5,957 nucleotides of DNA, taken from Pirellulales bacterium. GTDB taxonomy: Bacteria; Planctomycetota; Planctomycetia; Pirellulales; JALHLM01. Position 1 is the stretch's first letter. Each line of letters opens with the position of its first letter. Position numbers and translations under genes: made by a program. The notes beneath the pieces are model-generated. The model did not search any database, had not been told where the DNA came from, and saw only the letters and a list, made by a program, of their open reading frames with translations. This document shows, in pieces, positions 1 to 5,188 of the stretch. The stretch spans positions 1-5,957 of the forward strand of contig JALHLM010000395.1 of NCBI GenBank assembly GCA_022844585.1, read 5' to 3'.

Positions 1-3
1 CCA

Positions 4-88
4 CACTAGCCCGACGCGCCAGCGATGGGGGGTTATCGCCGTTCGGTGTGCGACGTATACTCCCCCTCGCTGGCGCGTCGGGCTAGTG
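4..88. repeat. Long inverted repeat (REP-like hairpin), copy 1
   Basis: The arms at 4-25 and 67-88 are perfect reverse complements over 22 bp, with core CCCGACGCGCCAGCGA in the left arm. After a single unpaired T at 26, the G-run 27-31 can pair with the C-run 62-66, extending the stem by 5 bp and leaving a loop of about 30 nt. The outer end of the right arm lies 1 nt from the stop codon of the minus-strand DUF1207 gene, so that transcript would carry the hairpin directly after its stop. A role in 3'-end protection or termination is possible; whether a T-tract follows cannot be judged, because the window ends 3 bases beyond the left arm. The element is clearly related to the hairpin at 5053-5162. 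It looks like a dispersed, palindromic, REP-type repeat of planctomycete genomes; that family assignment is from memory. Confidence 0.85.
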
Positions 89-89
89 G

Positions 90-1196
90 CTAGTAGTCGT
101 ACCAAAGCCCGAAGCCGAAGCGTTCCTCGGTGTTGGCGTAGAACTCGAACTGCTCGGTCTTGCCGTTGGAATATTCGCCGCCGATGCGCAGCAGCCGGCG
201 ATTGTGCTGCCCACGCCATTGCCAACCGGCCTGCGCGGTGAGATTTCCACCAAAGTCAAATTCTTCCCGCAGGTATCCGTTTACGGCCAGGAACGGCGCG
301 CCGCGAAAGCCCGTGAAATGCGCCGGGCTGTATTCGGCGCCCATTTGCAGTTCAATCGGGTCCGCGCCACCGGACGTATAGAAGGCATAGCCGACTTCGC
401 CATAGAGGCGCACGTCATCGGTCAGATAGTACGCGTTGCCCCAGACGATCGCGTCGCGCACGTAGTTGATCCGCACGAACGTGGGATTCTTCAACAAGTA
501 CTCATCGCCGATATGCGAGCTGAGATGGTAATAGGCGAGCTTCGTTTCGTATCGACCGACCGAATACGTGAGCGGCACGCCGAAACGAAAATCGGCCGAC
601 ACCAGATCGCGATCTTCCTCGGGGTCTAACCGCGGAAATGCCGCCCCTTCCGCATCGAGTTGCCAGCCTTGGGGACGAATATCGTCGCTGTGCGTGGTGC
701 CGTAGCGCACAATGCCGACGCGGCCCCCGAGCGTGATATCCCAAATCCAGCCGAGGCGATCGTCATACGCCCAGACGCTACGGAACCGCGATTCCTTCGG
801 TCCCGCGAGATAGCTGCGATAAATCAAGCCGTTCGGCAGCAGCGTCCAATCCCACGGTTCTTGATAGCCGCCGACGTAGCCGGTGCGCGGCACGAAGTAA
901 TCGTTCTGCTGGCCGTTCCAAACCGCTTCGCCTTCCTCCGGCACCCATTCGATTTGCGGATCGTCGGTCGGAGTCCAATAGGGACCGACGCCTTCGTTCG
1001 GATCCACGTAAATAGGTTCTCCGACAATCGTCTCGCGTGAGGCGCTGCCTCTTGGCGAGGGCGTGTTGATCGTTTCTTGGCCAAAGCTGGCCATGTTTCC
1101 AGCGAGCAGCAAAACGAGCGTCAACAGCGCATGTCTCCATGCGCGAGCGCCCTTGCGGCGCGATTTCCTGGTGCGAATTGGATCTTCCGGCTCCAT
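90..1196 (-). CDS. DUF1207-type secreted protein, probable outer-membrane beta-barrel
   Basis: This 368-residue protein has unknown molecular function. Residues 1-39 look like a signal peptide: a basic stretch (RKSRRKGARAWRH, about 10-22), a hydrophobic core (ALLTLVLLLAG) and a plausible SFG|Q cleavage near residue 39. After a Pro/Glu-rich, aromatic-containing linker (about 40-115), the motif GLIYRSYLAGPKESR at 123-137 marks the start of the region I recognise as the DUF1207 family, commonly annotated in planctomycetes. The rest alternates charged and aromatic residues in short strand-like blocks (for example LYGEVGYAFY, RLLRIGGEYS, FGFGLWYDY) and ends in a terminal tyrosine, as outer-membrane barrels often do. 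The barrel and its location are therefore inferred from pattern only. The ATG at 1196 is chosen because the signal peptide starts there; no good Shine-Dalgarno precedes it. The gene is transcribed divergently from the amidase and is followed after 1 nt by hairpin copy 1, which may define the mRNA 3' end. A lipoprotein is unlikely because no lipobox cysteine is visible. Confidence 0.85.
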   Translation of the reverse strand: MEPEDPIRTRKSRRKGARAWRHALLTLVLLLAGNMASFGQETINTPSPRGSASRETIVGEPIYVDPNEGVGPYWTPTDDPQIEWVPEEGEAVWNGQQNDYFVPRTGYVGGYQEPWDWTLLPNGLIYRSYLAGPKESRFRSVWAYDDRLGWIWDITLGGRVGIVRYGTTHSDDIRPQGWQLDAEGAAFPRLDPEEDRDLVSADFRFGVPLTYSVGRYETKLAYYHLSSHIGDEYLLKNPTFVRINYVRDAIVWGNAYYLTDDVRLYGEVGYAFYTSGGADPIELQMGAEYSPAHFTGFRGAPFLAVNGYLREEFDFGGNLTAQAGWQWRGQHNRRLLRIGGEYSNGKTEQFEFYANTEERFGFGLWYDY

Positions 1197-1331
1197 GCCA
1201 ACGCCTGCCCACGTGGAGTTCGTTAGGGTGCGAACTGTAGCAAAGGAGGTTCATTGCCCCTAGATGGATTTGGTGAAACCCGGCACGCCCGGTAATCTGG
1301 AGAAGTTCACGGCGACGTCCGGAGCCACATC
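1197..1331. promoter_or_regulatory. Divergent intergenic region between the DUF1207 gene and the amidase
   Basis: This 135-bp spacer separates the two divergent start codons, so it must hold the promoters for both directions unless either lies inside a gene. I see no convincing -35/-10 pair on either strand. The clear elements are on the plus strand: a strong Shine-Dalgarno-like AAAGGAGGT at 1242-1250, and a modest GGAG at 1321-1324 placed 7 nt before the amidase ATG at 1332. The spacer has an in-frame stop for the amidase frame at 1293-1295, which fixes the amidase start downstream of that point. Confidence 0.5.
1242..1250 (+). promoter_or_regulatory. Strong Shine-Dalgarno-like site without a matching gene start
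   Basis: AAAGGAGGT matches the anti-Shine-Dalgarno of 16S rRNA almost perfectly, yet it lies about 80 nt before the amidase ATG. The nearest possible starts are TTG at 1254 (4 nt from AGGAGG, a 13-codon frame ending at TAA 1293-1295) and ATG at 1264 (14 nt away, a frame that runs into the amidase gene out of phase). Neither spacing is ideal. It may initiate a short leader peptide or be a chance purine run. Confidence 0.3.
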
Positions 1332-2687
1332 ATGGCCGCACGAGCGAATTTGGCGACGATCTCGCAACAGTTCAAACGCGGAGCGTTGCGACCGATTGAC
1401 CTGGTCGACCGTTGTTTGGCGCGCATTAAGCAGCATGAGCCGACGATCCACGCCTGGGTCAAGGTCGACGAACGGGGCGCTCGGCAGGCGGCCCAGGCGC
1501 TGGGGGACGAATTGGAACGCGGCCAGTCGCGCGGCCCGTTGCACGGCATCCCGGTCGGGATCAAGGACATCTTTGACGTCGCCAACTGGCCGACCAAGGC
1601 CGGCAGTTCGTTGCGCGCCCAACATGTGGCGCAGGAAGACGCCACGTTGGTCGCGCGGCTGCGCGCCGGCGGCGCCATCTTGCTCGGCAAGACCGTGACG
1701 ACGGAGTACGCGTGCTTCGATCCCTCCGTCACGCACAATCCCTGGAACCCCGCGCACACGCCGGGCGGTTCGAGCGCCGGCTCGGCGGCTGCCGTGGCGC
1801 TCGGCATGTGTCTCGCCGCCGTCGGTTCGCAAACCGGCGGCTCGATCACGCGCCCCGCCAGTTATTGCGGCGTGGCGGGCATCAAGCCGACGTTCGGCTT
1901 GCTCGATTTGGGCGGTGCCGTTCCGGTGAGTTTTCATCTGGATCACGCCGGAGCGATGGCGCGCTCCGTGAGTGACTTGGCAGCAATGTTACTCGTCATG
2001 TCCACGCCAACAGCCGACGAAGGCGCGCCGCCGGATGCGCCGCACGTGAACTACCTCGCCGCCGGCGAAAGCGCGCGGATGCCCAGGTTGGGCGTGATCG
2101 AGCCGTTCTTTCTGGAACACTGCGACGACGCGGTGAAGGCCGGGTTCCGGCAAGCGATCGACAATCTCCGGCAAGGGGGCGCGCAGGTTGTTAACGTGAC
2201 GCCGCCGACCAGTTTCGCCGACTTGCTGCCGTTGCATCGCAAGATCATGGCCGTCGAGGCCGCCGCCTACCATCGCGCCGCGTTCGAGGCGAATCGCGCG
2301 GCCTATGGAAAGCAGATCGGAGGGCTCATCGACGAAGGGCTCCGCATGCCGGCCTATGAATACGCGATGGCGATTCGGCACCTGGAATGGTATCGCGAAC
2401 ACGCCTGGGACGACCTGCCCGAGCTCGACGCGCTGGTCACGCCGGCCACGACCACGCCGGCGCCGGCGCGGCTCGACACCACCGGCGATCCTCAGTTTAA
2501 TAGCCCCTGGAGCTACGCCGGATTGCCGACCGTTTCGATCCCCTGCGGCCTGTCGCGTGAGGGCCTGCCGATCGCCCTGCAATTGATCGGCCCCAAGTTC
2601 AGCGAACTGACGCTGCTCTCCGCCGCGGCCTGGTGCGAACGCCGCCTCCGCTTCGAAGCGGAACCGGCGCTGGTGAAGGGCAATTGA
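1332..2687 (+). CDS. Amidase-signature family hydrolase
   Basis: This 451-residue cytoplasmic enzyme of the amidase signature (AS) family hydrolyses a C-N amide bond; the natural substrate cannot be read from the sequence. The AS catalytic triad is complete: Lys78 in GIPVGIKD, cis-Ser147 in PGGSSAGSAA and nucleophile Ser171 in GSQTGGSITRPAS. The 69- and 24-residue spacings between them match those I recall for malonamidase E2. The conserved CGVAGIKPTFG follows at 179-189. The C-terminal part carries LPTVSIPCGLSREGLPIALQLIG, usual in this family. Length and both ends look complete. The ATG at 1332 is preceded by GGAG with 7-nt spacing, and an in-frame stop at 1293 rules out a much longer form. 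It is probably not GatA: the protein is shorter and lacks the GatA-type LKDN motif after the Lys, and no gatB or gatC is adjacent. phnW follows after 28 bp on the same strand, so co-transcription is likely and the substrate may be an amide that yields a 2-aminoethylphosphonate-like amine (inference). Confidence 0.93.
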   Translation: MAARANLATISQQFKRGALRPIDLVDRCLARIKQHEPTIHAWVKVDERGARQAAQALGDELERGQSRGPLHGIPVGIKDIFDVANWPTKAGSSLRAQHVAQEDATLVARLRAGGAILLGKTVTTEYACFDPSVTHNPWNPAHTPGGSSAGSAAAVALGMCLAAVGSQTGGSITRPASYCGVAGIKPTFGLLDLGGAVPVSFHLDHAGAMARSVSDLAAMLLVMSTPTADEGAPPDAPHVNYLAAGESARMPRLGVIEPFFLEHCDDAVKAGFRQAIDNLRQGGAQVVNVTPPTSFADLLPLHRKIMAVEAAAYHRAAFEANRAAYGKQIGGLIDEGLRMPAYEYAMAIRHLEWYREHAWDDLPELDALVTPATTTPAPARLDTTGDPQFNSPWSYAGLPTVSIPCGLSREGLPIALQLIGPKFSELTLLSAAAWCERRLRFEAEPALVKGN

Positions 2688-2715
2688 AAGTTTCCGTACC
2701 GCCGCCGCCATCAAC

Positions 2716-3891
2716 ATGAATCACCCCGCGAAAAAATCGTCCATGAATCGACCCGCGCTGCCGCGTTCCGCCGATAAACCGCTCTTCACGCCCGGGCCGC
2801 TGACAACCAGCCAGACCGTCAAATTGGCGATGGTTCGGGATCTCGGTTCGCGCGACGGCGAATTCGTCGCCATGGTCAAGCATGTACGCACGGAACTGCT
2901 CGACCTGGCCGGCGTCAGCCAGCGCGACGGTTACGAAACGGTGCTGATGCAAGGGAGCGGCACGTTCGTTGTCGAGGCCGTCGTGTCGAGCGTCGTCCCG
3001 CCGCAAGGCAAGCTGCTGGTCTGCATCAACGGCTCCTACGGCGACCGCATCGCCAAGATGGCCGAAGTGCATCGCGTTTCGGTCGCCACGGTCCGCGCGC
3101 CGGAGGATCAACCGATCGACCCCGCGGCGGTCGAGCAAGTCTTGAAAGCCGACGACGCGATCACCGATGTGGCGATCGTGCATTGCGAAACAACGTCGGG
3201 CATCCTCAATCCCATCGAAGAAGTCGGCCGCATCGTTCGCCAATACAAGAAGACGTACTTCGTCGACTCGATGAGCGCCTTCGGCGCGGTCGAATTCGAT
3301 TTCCGCGCCTGTGAGATCGATTACCTCGTTTCCTCCGCTAACAAGTGCATCGAGGGCGTGCCCGGTTTTTCGTTCGCGATCTGCCGCCGCGCCGCACTGG
3401 AGGCCACGGCCGGTTTTGCTCGTACGTTGAGCCTGGATCTCTTGGCGCAATGGAAGGGACTCGAAGGCAACGGGCAATTCCGATTCACGCCGCCGGTGCA
3501 AACGATCTTGGCCTTCAATCAGGCGCTGGCAGAGCTGCGCGCGGAAGGGGGCGTCGCCGGACGCGCGGCACGCTATCGCGCGAATCACGACTGCCTCCTC
3601 GAAGGCATGAACGCCCTCGGATTCGAAGAATACCTGCCGCGACACTTACAAGGCTATCTGATCACGTCGTTCCGGTACCCGAGCGATCCGAACTTCCAGT
3701 TCGAAGATTTCTACACGCGGCTGAACGACAAGGGTTTTGTCATTTACCCGGGCAAGGTCTCGAACGCCGACTGTTTCCGCATCGGCCACATCGGGCGGTT
3801 GTTCCCCAGCGATTCGCGAGCGCTGCTGCACGCCATCAGCGACGTCGTCCAGGAAATGGGCCTCGAGCTGGACCCAGCCAACGTGGCATAG
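2716..3891 (+). CDS. phnW: 2-aminoethylphosphonate--pyruvate transaminase
   Basis: This 391-residue PLP-dependent class V aminotransferase (fold type I) transfers the amino group of 2-aminoethylphosphonate to pyruvate, giving phosphonoacetaldehyde and L-alanine. Its landmarks match PhnW closely: TPGPLTTSQTVK at 25-36, the cofactor-binding loop QGSGTFVVEAV at 79-89, Asp184 in FVDSMSAFG (pyridine nitrogen contact), Schiff-base Lys210 in SSANKCIEGVPGF, SLSLDLLAQW near 238-246, and the C-terminal FVIYPGKVSNADCFRIGHIG (341-360). Arg355 in that last block corresponds to the substrate carboxylate-binding arginine. The CFRIG block and LTPGPLTTS-like start favour PhnW over alanine-glyoxylate aminotransferases. 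The start is uncertain: ATG at 2743 (residue 10) would bring the N-terminus closer to the Salmonella enzyme, and neither start has a clear Shine-Dalgarno. It lies 28 bp after the amidase and probably shares its transcript. No phnX, phnA or phnY is in the window, so the fate of phosphonoacetaldehyde, or whether the enzyme runs in the biosynthetic direction, is not shown. Confidence 0.94.
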   Translation: MNHPAKKSSMNRPALPRSADKPLFTPGPLTTSQTVKLAMVRDLGSRDGEFVAMVKHVRTELLDLAGVSQRDGYETVLMQGSGTFVVEAVVSSVVPPQGKLLVCINGSYGDRIAKMAEVHRVSVATVRAPEDQPIDPAAVEQVLKADDAITDVAIVHCETTSGILNPIEEVGRIVRQYKKTYFVDSMSAFGAVEFDFRACEIDYLVSSANKCIEGVPGFSFAICRRAALEATAGFARTLSLDLLAQWKGLEGNGQFRFTPPVQTILAFNQALAELRAEGGVAGRAARYRANHDCLLEGMNALGFEEYLPRHLQGYLITSFRYPSDPNFQFEDFYTRLNDKGFVIYPGKVSNADCFRIGHIGRLFPSDSRALLHAISDVVQEMGLELDPANVA

Positions 3892-3897
3892 GACGAT

Positions 3898-4929
3898 TTA
3901 GGCGCGACCAAGCAATCGCTTCACGGCGTGGCGGAAATGATGCCCGCGCAACGTACGATGCGGCGGCGCGATCGGTTCCTCCGGCGGCGGTTCCGGCGCG
4001 GGGGGCGCAGGGACTGACAGTAGTTCCTGGCGCCGCGCGTCGACGAGCGCTCGTTGTGCGCTCGTCCACGGGAACCGCGAATCGTCCATCGCGAGTTGAA
4101 GCGTCGCTGCCGCGGCGTCGACGTCCCCCCGGGCATCGAGGAGCGCAGCGAGGATCAACAGTCTCCGCGCTCCGCCGGCAATCACCCAGGGGTCGCGGAA
4201 GTCTCGCAAATAAATCGCGTTGCCCCACCAAAGCCGGCCGTTGCCGGAGGGACTGCGCGAGACGAAGCCGCTGTAGTCGACGAATTCTTCCCCCGTCGCG
4301 AGGCCCGTGCAGCGCTCGGAGTAGTGATACAAACCGCCCAGGCGCCAGAGCGCGAACCCACGGCTGCGCAGATACGTGTCGACCTCGGCAAACAGCGGCG
4401 CGCCGCGATAGATCGTGGCGAACTCCACTTCCACCTCCAGGCCGAGGCATTTATCCAACGCGCGTTCGCCCCCGCGCAAAATGTCCAATTCGCAACCTTG
4501 CGTATCGAGCTTGGCGAAGCTGATTTCTTCGACCCCCTCGGACGCCGCCCAGCGATCGAGGGTTTCGAGTTGAATCGTTTCCCGTTGGGCGACTTTGATC
4601 ACGCTCAGCCCGGGAAAGCGGTCGGCCAGCGTTTCGTCCGGCGGATAGATCGACGAACAACCGGGGTTCAGCGTGATATGCAGCGTCGCGGGCCCGGGTT
4701 CTTTGCCCAAGGCGACCGGCACAAAGCGTTCGCGCGAGCCGGCCGGCAGTTGAGCGTTGAGGCGCGCGCACTCCTCGGGATCGGGGTCGAAGCCGACCAG
4801 CTTGGCCAGCGGGTCGAGCCGCCACCAAACGCCGCCTGCTCCCCAACGCGCCCCCACGTCGAGGACGGTCGTGGTTCCCACACCGAGAATTTCCGCGGCC
4901 AATTGAGCCGTCGTGGCTTCGCGAGACAT
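3898..4929 (-). CDS. FkbM-family SAM-dependent methyltransferase
   Basis: This 343-residue methyltransferase of the FkbM type (Methyltransf_21) likely O-methylates a sugar, glycan or small molecule using S-adenosylmethionine; the acceptor is unknown. It has SAM motif I, VLDVGARWG (22-30), and the acidic end of strand 2, VGFDPDPEE (about 45-53). The FkbM hallmark FAKLDTQGCELDILRGG lies at about 138-154, followed by EVEVEFATIYRGAPLFAEVD (165-184), another typical block. After the catalytic domain comes an Ala/Leu-rich helical stretch (about 253-282), then a Pro/Glu linker (about 307-323) and a basic tail ending RHAVKRLLGRA. I chose ATG 4929 because CGGAG at 4939-4943 gives a 9-nt spacing. ATG 4965 (355 residues) is a fair alternative. 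A TTG start at 5061 is open but lies inside the hairpin repeat and is unlikely. It converges on phnW with a 6-bp gap and is divergent from ettA. Confidence 0.9.
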   Translation of the reverse strand: MSREATTAQLAAEILGVGTTTVLDVGARWGAGGVWWRLDPLAKLVGFDPDPEECARLNAQLPAGSRERFVPVALGKEPGPATLHITLNPGCSSIYPPDETLADRFPGLSVIKVAQRETIQLETLDRWAASEGVEEISFAKLDTQGCELDILRGGERALDKCLGLEVEVEFATIYRGAPLFAEVDTYLRSRGFALWRLGGLYHYSERCTGLATGEEFVDYSGFVSRSPSGNGRLWWGNAIYLRDFRDPWVIAGGARRLLILAALLDARGDVDAAAATLQLAMDDSRFPWTSAQRALVDARRQELLSVPAPPAPEPPPEEPIAPPHRTLRGHHFRHAVKRLLGRA

Positions 4930-5001
4930 GCTGGTGAACTCCGTTTCCAACTCGTGACGCGGCATGATAATCCAAGACGCCACGTCCCAGCCACGCCAGT
5001 T

Positions 5002-5009
5002 CACCTCCT
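5002..5009 (-). promoter_or_regulatory. Strong Shine-Dalgarno-like site upstream of the methyltransferase, placed for another frame
   Basis: On the minus strand this reads CAGGAGGTG. Seven nucleotides further is a GTG at 4994-4992, ideal spacing, but that GTG opens a 108-codon frame out of phase with the methyltransferase, whose composition looks like an ordinary shadow frame. The methyltransferase starts at 4965 or 4929 are 36 nt or more away. It may be coincidence, a leader signal, or a hint of a frame difference near the N-terminus. Confidence 0.25.
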
Positions 5010-5052
5010 GCCGGGCGAACGACTCTACGGATATATTGAGGGAGGTCTGTGC

Positions 5053-5162
5053 GCACACCAACCCGAAGCGCCAGCGAGGGAGAGTAGACGCCGCTTTTCA
5101 GCGCGACATCGCGCTGAGAGCCAGCGCCGCATCCCCCGCGCTGGCGCTTCGGGTTGGTGTGC
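5053..5162. repeat. Long inverted repeat (REP-like hairpin), copy 2, with nested stem
   Basis: The arms at 5053-5076 and 5139-5162 are perfect reverse complements over 24 bp, with core ACCCGAAGCGCCAGCG on the left. An A/G mismatch (5077/5138) is followed by 3 more pairs (5078-5080 with 5135-5137). The enclosed segment holds its own perfect 8-bp stem, 5098-5105 with 5110-5117, around a 4-nt loop, so the whole element can fold as a branched structure or cruciform. Read on the plus strand from 5057, the left arm encodes TNPKRQRG, and the right arm encodes ALALRVGV from 5136; these peptides recur in spurious planctomycete ORFs, as I recall. The left arm matches copy 1 at 19 of 22 positions. Unlike copy 1 it sits between two divergent 5' ends. 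No transposase or target-site duplication is visible. Confidence 0.88.
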
Positions 5163-5168
5163 TTTTTT
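5053..5168 (+). terminator. Terminator-like stem plus T6 tract just before ettA
   Basis: On the plus strand the 24-bp GC-rich stem ends at 5162 and is followed at once by TTTTTT (5163-5168), the layout of an intrinsic terminator. The opposite strand has no T-run after the stem, so any termination is plus-strand only. The stem and the loop of about 60 nt are longer than in usual intrinsic terminators. No plus-strand gene ends nearby (phnW stops at 3891, over 1.1 kb upstream), and ettA starts only 20 bp later. It could end read-through from phnW antisense to the methyltransferase gene, act as an attenuator in the ettA leader, or be a by-product of the repeat. Confidence 0.35.
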
Positions 5169-5188
5169 GCCCCTCCGAGCGTGACAAA

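Larger units (their letters stand above)
4930..5188. promoter_or_regulatory. Divergent spacer between the methyltransferase gene and ettA, interrupted by hairpin copy 2
   Basis: The 259 bp between the two divergent starts must hold the control regions of both genes. Hairpin copy 2 (5053-5162) takes up nearly half of it, leaving 26 bp between the stem and the ettA ATG, too little for a full promoter with its own leader. So ettA must be transcribed through the hairpin, start within it, or use a promoter that overlaps it. On the minus strand, an AGGAGGTG sequence at 5002-5009 is a strong Shine-Dalgarno match that does not serve the methyltransferase frame well. I could not identify a convincing -35/-10 pair on either strand. 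Confidence 0.45.

Noticed and set aside
1264..1698. 144-codon frame starting at ATG 1264 downstream of the strong Shine-Dalgarno
   Set aside because: It runs out of phase into the amidase coding region, is Arg/Ser/Pro-rich and has no family motif; the amidase N-terminus is complete without it, so a frameshifted amidase start is not needed.
1332..2687. GatA subunit of the aspartyl/glutamyl-tRNA amidotransferase
   Set aside because: It is shorter than GatA, has GIKDIFDV in place of the LKDN-type motif, and no gatB or gatC is nearby; a general AS-family amidase fits better.
2599..3645. 348-codon minus-strand open frame antisense to phnW
   Set aside because: Asp/Arg-rich shadow composition with no domain; the plus-strand phnW explains this region fully.
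3345..4523. 392-codon plus-strand open frame across the 3' end of phnW and antisense to the methyltransferase
   Set aside because: The product is extremely Arg/Pro-rich, with no motif, and overlaps two genes with intact family motifs.
4930..5061. Extension of the methyltransferase to TTG 5061
   Set aside because: The extra residues come partly from the hairpin repeat and do not resemble an FkbM N-terminus; a better placed ribosome-binding site serves ATG 4929.
4..5162. CRISPR array or insertion sequence ends
   Set aside because: There are only two copies over 5 kb apart, not regularly spaced. No cas or transposase gene lies between them, and the enclosed genes look like normal chromosomal genes, so a composite transposon is not supported.
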